From: Nocardia iowensis
Lineage (GTDB): Bacteria > Actinomycetota > Actinomycetes > Mycobacteriales > Mycobacteriaceae
Direction: 5' to 3'
Assembly (NCBI RefSeq): GCF_019222765.1
Contig: NZ_CP078145.1
Location: forward strand, 5,704,001-5,768,000
DNA: 64,000 nucleotides
Shown in pieces: positions 57,160-64,000 of the stretch (position 1 is the stretch's first letter; every line of letters starts with the position of its first letter). The notes under the pieces were generated by a model, which was given only the letters and a program-made list of their open reading frames with translations, was not told the DNA's origin and made no database searches. The position numbers and the translations under genes were made by a program.

Positions 57160-58065
57160 ATGTCCGAGGTGTCCATGAGCCTTTCGGCGGATTCGCTGAA
57201 CACGGGACCGGTCGACAAGCTGTTACCGCAATTGGTCGAACATCTGCGCCAGAACCGCACCGCGCTGCGCGAGGTATGGGCCCGGCGCATCACCGACGCA
57301 CAGCTGCTGACCGCGATGACTCCGGAGGAGATCTTCTCCGAGGCGACGTCCGTCTACGACAACTACGTCGAGGTGCTCGAGACCGGTAGCGTCGAGGCGC
57401 TGCAGGCCTACGCACGCGACCTGTCCGAACGCATCATCCCGCGAGGCGTCGAGACCGACGAGATCCTCGGCATCGTGCTGCTGCTGCGCGACGTGCTCGC
57501 CCGCTCGCTGTTCGAGAAGTACCAGGCCGACTTCCAGCTGCTCAACGCCGTGCTCGACGCCTACGAGCCCGCCGCCAACCGCATCGCCAACACCGTTGGC
57601 GTCTCCTTCGTCCAGGAGCGCGAGCGCGTCATCCGCCAGCAGCAGGAGGCGATCCGCGAGCTGTCCACCCCGGTTCTCCAGGTGCGTGAACAGCTGCTCA
57701 TCCTGCCGATCATCGGCGTGCTGGACAGCCAGCGCGCCCGCCAGCTCACCGAACAGCTGCTGCGCGCGATCCGGGCCAACCGCGCCAAGGTGGTCGTCAT
57801 CGACATCACCGGTGTGCCGCAAATCGACTCCACCGTGGCCAACCACCTGGTGCAAACCGTCGACGCCTCCGGCCTGATGGGCGCGAACGTGATCATCACC
57901 GGCCTGTCCTCGGAGATCGCGCTGACCCTGGTCACCATCGGTCTCGACCTGTCCAAGATGAACGCGGTCGGCGACCTGCAAGGCGGCATCGAGGAAGCGG
58001 AACGGCTACTGGGTTACGAGGTTTCCCGAGTCGCCGAGCGGGTCACCGAACGCGACGGTCGCTAG
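57160..58065 (+). CDS. rsbR: stressosome co-antagonist RsbR
   Basis: 301-residue RsbR-type protein. The N-terminal non-haem globin-like sensor region (about 15-150) is followed by a linker helix and a STAS domain (about 172-285). The conserved phospho-site context ELSTPVLQV places Thr170 where B. subtilis RsbRA has Thr171, and IDSTVANHL (Ser224-Thr225) matches the second site. It should build the stressosome core with RsbS. GGAG precedes ATG 57160 by five bases. First gene of the rsb operon. Confidence 0.92.
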   Translation: MSEVSMSLSADSLNTGPVDKLLPQLVEHLRQNRTALREVWARRITDAQLLTAMTPEEIFSEATSVYDNYVEVLETGSVEALQAYARDLSERIIPRGVETDEILGIVLLLRDVLARSLFEKYQADFQLLNAVLDAYEPAANRIANTVGVSFVQERERVIRQQQEAIRELSTPVLQVREQLLILPIIGVLDSQRARQLTEQLLRAIRANRAKVVVIDITGVPQIDSTVANHLVQTVDASGLMGANVIITGLSSEIALTLVTIGLDLSKMNAVGDLQGGIEEAERLLGYEVSRVAERVTERDGR

Positions 58066-58080
58066 ACCAGGGCGGGCACC

Positions 58081-58470
58081 ATGCCGGTACCGATTCTCAA
58101 ACAGGGCACCTATCTCATCGCGTCGGTTCAATCCGCCTTGACCGACGCCGATACCGAGCGCCTGCAGGACGACCTGATGAAACAGGTCAGCAAATATCGG
58201 GCGCAGGGCATCATCGTCGACGTCACCGCGATCGACATCATGGATTCCTTCGCCGCGAGATCATTGCGTACCATCGCGCACATGACGCAGTTGCGCGGCG
58301 CCGAAACGGTGATCGTCGGACTGCAACCGGAAGTGGCCTTCGCCATGGTGCAACTCGGCCTGACGTTCGAGGACATGCACACGGCCCTCGATCTGGAAGA
58401 GGGACTCGCCTGGCTCAACCGGAAGACCGCCTCACCACGCCAGCGAGATGGTCGTGACAGTGGCCGCTGA
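58081..58470 (+). CDS. rsbS: stressosome scaffold RsbS
   Basis: 129-residue STAS protein. MPVPILKQGTYLIASVQSALTDAD and the phospho-site region VDVTAIDIMDSFAARSLRTIA are typical; Ser56 corresponds to B. subtilis RsbS Ser59, the RsbT target. The C-terminal 15 residues extend beyond the STAS fold and overlap the rsbT start by 23 bases. It lies 15 bases after rsbR. Confidence 0.93.
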   Translation: MPVPILKQGTYLIASVQSALTDADTERLQDDLMKQVSKYRAQGIIVDVTAIDIMDSFAARSLRTIAHMTQLRGAETVIVGLQPEVAFAMVQLGLTFEDMHTALDLEEGLAWLNRKTASPRQRDGRDSGR

Positions 58471-58873
58471 GAACCTGGTGATTGCGGTCAGAGTGTCGGG
58501 CGACATCGTGATCGCACGTCAGGCTGGACGCGAACTGGCAGCGAAGCTCGGATTCTCACTGACAGACCGCACCATGATCTCGACGGCGATCTCCGAAATC
58601 GCCCGCAACATCACCAGTTACGCGGGCAACGGCGAGATCCGTTTGATGGTCGACGAACGGGAAGGCCGTCAGGCACTGGTGGTTCAGGCCGAGGACCAAG
58701 GGCCCGGCATCCACGACATCCCCCGCGCGCTCGAGGACGGTTATTCAACCGGGCGCGGACTCGGCCTCGGTCTCCCCGGCGCCCGCAGACTGATGGACCG
58801 GCTCACCGTCGAATCAGCACCTGGCCGCGGCACGTTGGTGGAGATGTGGAAGTGGGTACCCAACGGTGCATGA
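58448..58873 (+). CDS. rsbT: serine kinase / switch protein RsbT
   Basis: 141-residue GHKL (HATPase) kinase. VRVSGDIVIARQAGRELAAKLGFSLTDRTMISTAISEIARNITSYAGNGEI gives the N box, then AEDQGPGI and GRGLGLGLPGARRLMD for ATP. RsbT phosphorylates RsbR and RsbS, then leaves the stressosome to activate RsbU. Start at ATG 58448, with in-frame GTGs at 58454 and 58460 as alternatives. Confidence 0.93.
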   Translation: MVVTVAAENLVIAVRVSGDIVIARQAGRELAAKLGFSLTDRTMISTAISEIARNITSYAGNGEIRLMVDEREGRQALVVQAEDQGPGIHDIPRALEDGYSTGRGLGLGLPGARRLMDRLTVESAPGRGTLVEMWKWVPNGA

Positions 58874-59501
58874 CGACGGGTTCATCGGCCGAATCGAGTG
58901 GGCGGTGGCCGGTCGCCCGCTGCCAGGGCAACGCGTCTCGGGTGATCGCGGCGTCATCTTGGACACCGGCGGCGGCACAGTCCTTTTCGCCGTCCTGGAC
59001 GGGCTCGGGCACGGCGCACCCGCGGCCGACGCCGCCGACCGGGCGGCCCAGGTGCTCTCCGAGAACCGCGCCGAACCGCTGGACGTACTGATGGTGCTGT
59101 GTCATCGAGCCATGGCCGACACCCGCGGTGCCGCGGTATCGCTCGCCCTGTTCGATCCCAGCGACACGGTGCGCTGGCTCGGCGTCGGCAATGTGGAATC
59201 CCAAGTGCTCACGGTGAGTCCGGGTGGCCTCGCCGTCCGCGCGACCATCTTGCTGACCGCCGGGATCGTCGGCTATCGACTACCGCAGAATCTGCAACCG
59301 CAGACCATTCAGGTGCGCCCCGGCGACCTGCTCCTGATGTCCACCGACGGCATCGTCAGCGAATCCGCCGACGCGATCGACCTGTCCAAGTCGACCGCGG
59401 AGATCACCGCCGACATCCTGGCCAGGCACGCCAAGGACACCGACGACGCGTTGGTGCTCGCCGCCCGCCACCGCGGCTCGGCGCAGGGCCCGGAGTCGTG
59501 A
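58866..59501 (+). CDS. rsbX: RsbX-like PP2C phosphatase
   Basis: 211-residue small PP2C/SpoIIE-type phosphatase. The metal-binding aspartates are in SGDRGVIL and FAVLDGLGHGAPAADAAD, with LMSTDGIVSE near the end, as in RsbX, which resets the stressosome by dephosphorylating RsbR and RsbS. GTG 58866 overlaps the rsbT stop by eight bases. Position directly after rsbT supports the RsbX call. Confidence 0.88.
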   Translation: MHDDGFIGRIEWAVAGRPLPGQRVSGDRGVILDTGGGTVLFAVLDGLGHGAPAADAADRAAQVLSENRAEPLDVLMVLCHRAMADTRGAAVSLALFDPSDTVRWLGVGNVESQVLTVSPGGLAVRATILLTAGIVGYRLPQNLQPQTIQVRPGDLLLMSTDGIVSESADAIDLSKSTAEITADILARHAKDTDDALVLAARHRGSAQGPES

Positions 59502-59508
59502 GGGCTCG

Positions 59509-61857
59509 ATGACCGGACCGCTGGCCGACTTCCTCGACGCCTACGCGAAAGCGCTACGGCGACACCTGGACGCACCGACCCAGGCCACCCTCGCCGAGGG
59601 GTACGAGCTCGGTCGGCGGGCGCTGGTCGAAGGCATCAGCCTGCTCGATCTGACCGAGAACCACTTCCGGGTGGCCCAGCTCGCGGAGCAGGCGGCGAGC
59701 GACGGTGATGCCGGGACCCGGCTGGCCGAGACCGCGCTGGAGTTTCTGCTGCAAACCCTTGCCGCACTGGACATCGCGACCCGCGGCTATCTCGACGGGG
59801 TCGGCCGCTACGAGCAACAGCGTTCCCGCGCAGACGATCTCGCCGGGCGTGATGCCTTCCGCACCGCGCTGGTCGAGTCGCTGCAGGACGGCTTCTTCGT
59901 CGCCGACTCGCAGGGCACCATCGTCGAGGTCAACTCCGCGTTCGGCGCGCTCACCGGTTACGGCGCCGCCGACGTTCCGTACCCGCTGCCGCATCCGTGG
60001 TCGATGCCGGAGGGGCCGCGCTATCCCGATCTCGGTACGGAGGCACAGCGTTTCGTCATTCCGATCCGGCACCGCGACGGCCGCTCGGTGTGGCTGGCGG
60101 TGAGTACCAGCGCGCTGATCAAACCGGAGAACAACGAACGCATCTTCGTCGGCACCATCCGCGACGTCACCGCCGAGCACGACGCACAGGCCCGCGATCA
60201 GGCCGCCTCCCGGCTCGCCACCGCCGTCGGCGCGGCGACCAGCGTGGTCGAGGTACTCGCGGTCGGCCTGGATGAGCTGCGGCGCACCGTCGGCGCGCAG
60301 ACCGCGGTGGTGTCGGTGTGGCCGAGCAGGCACGTCGAGCCGGAGGTGTACGTCTCCGGCACCGAGGGCTCGTCGGACAGACGCGAGAGCACCGAACTCG
60401 ACGCGCGGGCACGGGCCATGCTCGAGCGCGCCAGGCGTAGACCCGGCCGCAGCCTGTTCGCGATTCCGGAGGGCGCCGACAGCTCCGAGGGGATCGTCGC
60501 CCCGCTCGGCGAAACCGGTGATGCGGCACTGTGGTTGCGGTTCGCCGCGCCGCGGGCGATCAGCGCCGCCGACTGGACCCTGTTCTCGCTGCTGATCGGT
60601 CACCTCAGTCTCGCGGTGCAGCGGGCACGCAACTTCGACCAGGCGCGCTCGACCTCGCTGACGCTGCAGCGAGCGATGCTCGGCCCGATCGAGCTACCGC
60701 CGCGGTTCTCGGTGCATTACGAGCCCGCGCTGCCGCCGCTGGAAATCGGCGGCGACTGGTACGACGTGGTTCCGTTGCGCGACGGCACCATCGGCGTCGT
60801 GGTCGGCGATTGCGTCGGCCGTGGTTTGTCCGCCGCCGTGGTGATGGGCCAATTGCGCACGGCCGCACGGGCATTGCTGTTGCGCGGGGCCGGTCCGGCG
60901 CAGTTGCTCGCCGAACTCGATACCGTCGCGGGCCGGATACCCGGTGCGATGTGCACGACCGTGTGCGCCGCGGTGCTCGATCCGGTGCGCGGGCTGGTCC
61001 GGTACAGCAGCGCTGGCCACATGCCGCCGATCCTGGCCGACGTCGCCGCCACCGGTCGCCTGCTGGAGGGTGGGCGTTCGGTTCCGCTGGCCACCTTCGA
61101 CCCGCCGCGCCGCCCGGAAGCGACCACCGCGTTGACGCCGGGCTCGACGCTGGTGCTGTTCACCGACGGGCTGGTCGAACAGCGTGGCGTGGACATCGAC
61201 GACAGCTTCGCCAAGATCTCCGCCGTGCTCGCCGACACCTCCGCCAAACTGCCGCGCGAAGTGGCCGACGCGGTGCTCTCCCGGCTGCGGCCCGCCGCAG
61301 GGTACGACGACGATGTCGCCATGGTGGTGTATCGCCAGCCGCCCGCCCCGTTGCGGCTCGAGGTGCCCGCGCACCCGGATGAGCTCGCGGCACTGCGCCG
61401 TACGCTCAAGGCCTGGCTGGCCGCCGCCGCCGTGCCGCACGATCTCGCGTCCGACCTGGTGGCCGCGGCGAACGAGGCGTGCAGCAACAGCATCGAGCAC
61501 GCTTACCGCAACGGCGCGGTGCCGACCGGCCGTCCCGCGAGCACCGACCGCTCGATGGGCCGGACCACCAAGGCGCTGCGCGACCCCGCCGCCGACGCCG
61601 ACCGCGTCCAGCTGACCGCCACCTGCAATATCGAGACGGTGGTGATCACCGTCACCGACGCGGGCAGCTGGAAGCCGCGCTCGGCCGACCCGGGACACCG
61701 CGGCCGCGGCATCGACATGATGCGCGCGCTCACCGAAGAACTCGACATCGACCACACCGGACCCGGTACCCGCGTGCGCATGTCGGTGACCCTGCCCGCC
61801 ATCACCTTCCCGGTAGCCAACCCGTTGCGCGGCACGAATCGCCACATTTCCGGATGA
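59509..61857 (+). CDS. RsbU-like phosphatase with PAS, GAF and fused RsbW-like kinase domain
   Basis: 782-residue multidomain protein. Residues about 5-100 match the RsbU N-terminal domain that binds RsbT (YAKALRRHLDAPTQATLAEGYELGRRALVEGISLLDL). Then PAS (about 118-225), GAF (about 235-375), a PP2C/SpoIIE phosphatase (about 390-615, IGGDWYDVVPLRDG, VGDCVGRGL, LFTDGLVE) and a C-terminal HATPase (about 625-765) with the RsbW-type N box ANEACSNSIEHAY and GRGIDMMRAL. A 35-residue insertion follows the N box. Phosphatase and anti-sigma-type kinase on one chain recall Rv1364c, but here the STAS partner is the next gene. It starts seven bases after rsbX. Confidence 0.9.
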   Translation: MTGPLADFLDAYAKALRRHLDAPTQATLAEGYELGRRALVEGISLLDLTENHFRVAQLAEQAASDGDAGTRLAETALEFLLQTLAALDIATRGYLDGVGRYEQQRSRADDLAGRDAFRTALVESLQDGFFVADSQGTIVEVNSAFGALTGYGAADVPYPLPHPWSMPEGPRYPDLGTEAQRFVIPIRHRDGRSVWLAVSTSALIKPENNERIFVGTIRDVTAEHDAQARDQAASRLATAVGAATSVVEVLAVGLDELRRTVGAQTAVVSVWPSRHVEPEVYVSGTEGSSDRRESTELDARARAMLERARRRPGRSLFAIPEGADSSEGIVAPLGETGDAALWLRFAAPRAISAADWTLFSLLIGHLSLAVQRARNFDQARSTSLTLQRAMLGPIELPPRFSVHYEPALPPLEIGGDWYDVVPLRDGTIGVVVGDCVGRGLSAAVVMGQLRTAARALLLRGAGPAQLLAELDTVAGRIPGAMCTTVCAAVLDPVRGLVRYSSAGHMPPILADVAATGRLLEGGRSVPLATFDPPRRPEATTALTPGSTLVLFTDGLVEQRGVDIDDSFAKISAVLADTSAKLPREVADAVLSRLRPAAGYDDDVAMVVYRQPPAPLRLEVPAHPDELAALRRTLKAWLAAAAVPHDLASDLVAAANEACSNSIEHAYRNGAVPTGRPASTDRSMGRTTKALRDPAADADRVQLTATCNIETVVITVTDAGSWKPRSADPGHRGRGIDMMRALTEELDIDHTGPGTRVRMSVTLPAITFPVANPLRGTNRHISG

Positions 61858-61952
61858 TGAACCGGCCCGCCATCGACAGCGGTTGCCGGGCGGACAGGTG
61901 ACGGTCGAGCGTTATCCCGGTCGTTGCAGGGAAATCCGGGAAAGGTCACTTG

Positions 61953-61958
61953 TAGAGT
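61953..61958 (+). promoter_or_regulatory. -10 hexamer (TAGAGT) for rsbV
   Basis: TAGAGT fits TAnnnT and ends eight bases before GTG 61967, suggesting that rsbV also has its own leaderless promoter within the 109-base gap after the phosphatase gene. Confidence 0.4.
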
Positions 61959-61966
61959 GTTTTGCT

Positions 61967-62347
61967 GTGACCAATACTTCCGGAGACGCGTATCCCCTGG
62001 CGGACACGATGACAACCACCGTCGCTGCACAGGACGGTGCGACGGTCCTGACGGTGGCCGGCGAGGTCGACCTGGCGACGGCCCCCGCGCTGGAGAGCTC
62101 GATCGAAACGATCCTCAATGGCAAGCCATCGGCCCTGATCATCGACCTGAGCGCGGTCAGCTTCCTGGCCTCGGCGGGCATGGCCGTTCTGGTCGCGACG
62201 CATCAACGCGCCGGTGACGCCACCGCGATCGCCGTCGTCGCCGACGGCCCCGCCACCAGCAGGCAGCTGAAGATGACGAGCCTCGATCAGGTCTTCGCCG
62301 TCTATTCCACCCTGCAGGAGGCCCTCGCCGGGCTGCGCAATCGCTGA
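61967..62347 (+). CDS. rsbV: anti-sigma factor antagonist (STAS, RsbV-like)
   Basis: 126-residue STAS protein. VLTVAGEVDLATAPALESSIETIL and the phospho-site context LIIDLSAVSFLASAGMAVLVA (Ser in LASAG) mark an anti-anti-sigma factor, the probable substrate of both the phosphatase and kinase domains of the preceding protein. GTG 61967 is chosen; an internal ATG 14 codons later is the alternative. No sigma factor gene follows. Confidence 0.9.
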   Translation: MTNTSGDAYPLADTMTTTVAAQDGATVLTVAGEVDLATAPALESSIETILNGKPSALIIDLSAVSFLASAGMAVLVATHQRAGDATAIAVVADGPATSRQLKMTSLDQVFAVYSTLQEALAGLRNR

Positions 62348-62377
62348 CCTGAATGGGTCATGGTCTCGAATGTGACG

Positions 62378-62404
62378 GTGGGCGGGCCTGGTCGGCCCGC
62401 CCAC
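62378..62404. terminator. hairpin terminator of the rsb operon
   Basis: GTGGGCGGGCC (62378-62388) and GGCCCGCCCAC (62394-62404) pair perfectly over 11 bp with a 5-base loop, followed by the T-rich TCGTATTTT. It lies between rsbV and the convergent oxidoreductase gene. Confidence 0.85.
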
Positions 62405-62426
62405 TCGTATTTTCCGGTGCTGCGGC

Positions 62427-63467
62427 TCAGTCGCAGAGCTCGCGCAGCTGCTCGACCAGCTTGACCCGCTCGGCCGACGTGGCCGCCATCGGCACGACGT
62501 TGAGGACGGTGACGCCCGCTTCGGCGAACGCGGCGACCCGCTCCTTGACGTAGCCCGCCGGGCCGACCAGCGAAATGTCGCGAACCAGAGCGTCCGGGAC
62601 CGCCTTGGCCGCCTCGTCCTTCTTGCCCGCCAGGTAGAGCTCCTGGATGCGGTCGGCCTCGGCGCCGTAGCCGTACTTGGTGGCCAGCGTGTGATAGAAG
62701 TTCTTACCCTTGGCGCCCATGCCGCCGATGTAGAGGGCGAGGTGCGGTTTCACGAATTCCAGCAGCGGCTCGACATTGTCGCCGATGGCCAGTGCCGGGC
62801 CCGCGTAGACCTCGAGGTCGCCGAGCTGCGGATCACGCTTGGCCAAGCCCGCGGCCAGCGACTCGCCCCACACCTGTTTCGCCTGCTCGGGCAGGAAGAA
62901 GATGGGCTGCCAACCTTCGGCGACCTCGGCCGCCAGCTGCACATTCTTCGGACCGAGCGCCGCGAGCAGCACCGGAATGCGTTCGCGCACCGGATGATTG
63001 ATCAGCTTCAAGGTCTTGCCGAGGCCGGTGCCCTGCCCCTCGGGCAGCGGGATCTGGTAGTACTTGCCGTGGTACTCCAACTTCTCGCGGCGCCACACCT
63101 TGCGGCAGATCTCCACCAATTCCCTGGTACGCCCGATCGGCGCGTCGTACGGCACGCCGTGGAAGCCCTCGATCACCTGCGGGCCCGATGCGCCGAGGCC
63201 GAGGATGAACCGGCCGTCGGAGACGAAGTCGAGGCCCGCCGCGGTCATCGCCGTCAGGCTGGGCGTGCGGGTGTAGATCTGCAGGATGCCCGAGGCCAGT
63301 TCCAGGCGAGAGGTCTTGGCGGCCAGGTAGCCGAGCGCGCTCACCGCGTCGAACGAGTACGCCTCGGGGACGAACACGATGTCCAGACCGGCCCGTTCGA
63401 GGTCGGCCACCTCCGCCGCCGCCTCTTTGAAACCACCCGAGTAGTTGATGCCCAATCCGATCCGCAT
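62427..63467 (-). CDS. LLM-class F420-dependent oxidoreductase
   Basis: 346-residue luciferase-like (bacterial luciferase/F420) oxidoreductase. MRIGLGINYSGGFKEAAAEVADLERAGLDIVFVPEAYSFDAVSALGYLAAKTSRLELASGI is the typical N-terminus; GLGASGPQVIEGFHG and PVLLAALGPKNVQLAAEVAEGW follow in the right order. In Mycobacteriales such proteins use coenzyme F420 for hydride transfer; the substrate is unknown. ATG 63467 fits the family start. It is divergent from the cyclodeaminase-family gene across 184 bases without another gene. Confidence 0.92.
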   Translation of the reverse strand: MRIGLGINYSGGFKEAAAEVADLERAGLDIVFVPEAYSFDAVSALGYLAAKTSRLELASGILQIYTRTPSLTAMTAAGLDFVSDGRFILGLGASGPQVIEGFHGVPYDAPIGRTRELVEICRKVWRREKLEYHGKYYQIPLPEGQGTGLGKTLKLINHPVRERIPVLLAALGPKNVQLAAEVAEGWQPIFFLPEQAKQVWGESLAAGLAKRDPQLGDLEVYAGPALAIGDNVEPLLEFVKPHLALYIGGMGAKGKNFYHTLATKYGYGAEADRIQELYLAGKKDEAAKAVPDALVRDISLVGPAGYVKERVAAFAEAGVTVLNVVPMAATSAERVKLVEQLRELCD

Positions 63468-63651
63468 AGCTCTCAACATAACGGCGACTACGGGCAAACG
63501 CCGCACCGGACCGGGCCGTTGCTCCGCTCTCGGCCCGAGCGGAGGCGCAAGTGCGCCCAGCGGACCGGTCCCGCCCGGCCGGTCGGCGGCCAACCGGTAG
63601 CGTTGACCGCGCACTCCCCACCCTCGCCGCACTAGGAAAGGCCACGCACCC

Positions 63652-64000
63652 GTGTCGCAGCCGAGCACACCGTCCCAGGAAACTGCGTCCACCTTCGGCG
63701 GGGCCACGCTCGCGCAGTACCTGTCGGATCTGGCCGCCAAGATTCCCGCACCGGGCGGCGGCGCCGTGGCCGCGCTGCATGCCGCGCAGGGCGCCGCGCT
63801 GGTCGCGATGGTGGGGCGCTACACGACGCGCGCCAAGGACGCGGAGAACCGGCCGGTGATCGACCGCATCATCGAGGCCGCCGATGCCGCCCGCGCCAGG
63901 GCGCTGGCCCTGGCCGAGGCCGACGCCGCCGCGTTCACCGCGGTCGGCGCCGCCTACAAGCTGCCGAAGACCACGCCGGAGGAGACCGACGCGCGCACCG
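63652..64000 (+). CDS. cyclodeaminase/cyclohydrolase family protein, partial (runs off window)
   Basis: The first 116 residues of a formimidoyltetrahydrofolate cyclodeaminase-like protein (FTCD_C). The start LAQYLSDLAAKIPAPGGGAVAALHAAQGAALVAMVGRYT is the family signature, with the PxPGGG loop. Members act in one-carbon metabolism with folates. GTG 63652 is the start, with AGGAAAGG roughly ten bases upstream. The C-terminus is beyond the right edge. Confidence 0.9.
   Translation, partial: MSQPSTPSQETASTFGGATLAQYLSDLAAKIPAPGGGAVAALHAAQGAALVAMVGRYTTRAKDAENRPVIDRIIEAADAARARALALAEADAAAFTAVGAAYKLPKTTPEETDART

Overview
The window is a GC-rich actinobacterial chromosome segment, most likely from Nocardia or a close relative in the Mycobacteriales. 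The evidence is the codon bias, many GTG and apparently leaderless starts, a proteasomal ATPase with a C-terminal GQYL tail, mycofactocin genes, and gene order. The run mpa - lppK-like lipoprotein - trmI - RecB-like nuclease - hisG/hisE - metH - PAC2 protein matches, with insertions, the M. tuberculosis order Rv2115c to Rv2125. The species call is inference; no rRNA or other marker is present.

Layout. 1-2.1 kb: a cut-off TetR regulator, a carboxylesterase and a small secreted protein. 2.1-5.1 kb: a large caspase-like/P-loop NTPase/TPR protein resembling an NLR-type immune sensor, directly downstream of mpa. 5.1-12.3 kb: the conserved housekeeping block (mpa, lipoprotein, trmI, RecB-like, YeiH-type exporter with a split-off first helix, hisG-hisE). 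12.6-16.2 kb: an operon of a 2OG/Fe(II) oxygenase, a SAM methyltransferase and a choline/carnitine-type acyltransferase, which together could make an O-acylated carnitine-like metabolite. 16.3-24.1 kb: HAD phosphatase, Ser/Thr kinase, a decayed copy of the metH 3' end, metH itself and a PAC2 protein. 24.2-26.8 kb: a single-chain adenylation - carrier - membrane acyltransferase protein.

26.7-36.5 kb is a defence-like region. It holds a resolvase-fold protein lacking its catalytic serine, divergent from an XRE-TPR regulator with an 18-bp palindrome between them, then jetA-jetB-jetC of a type II Wadjet system with no jetD nuclease gene beside them. 36-43.3 kb: a TetR/MFS efflux pair with twin operators, then a tightly coupled five-gene catabolic operon (amino-acid permease, FMN hydroxy-acid oxidase, RidA, methyltransferase, FAD-linked oxidase). 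43.3-48 kb: secreted hydrolases, a MazF-like toxin-antitoxin pair, a DnaA-box-like cluster in a 485-bp gene-free gap, and an orphan antitoxin-like protein. 48.2-54.4 kb: a PAS-GGDEF protein, a methyltransferase, alkB, a class I fumarase with an iron-box-like upstream site, and a MarR regulator.

54.4-57.0 kb carries mftD, mftE and divergent mftR, without mftA, mftB, mftC or mftF in view. 57.1-62.3 kb is a complete stressosome-type module: rsbR, rsbS, rsbT, an rsbX-like phosphatase, a very large RsbU-like protein fused to an RsbW-like kinase domain, and rsbV, with no sigma factor in view. The window ends with an F420-type (LLM) oxidoreductase and the start of a cyclodeaminase-family gene. No tRNA, rRNA, CRISPR array or intact insertion sequence was recognised.
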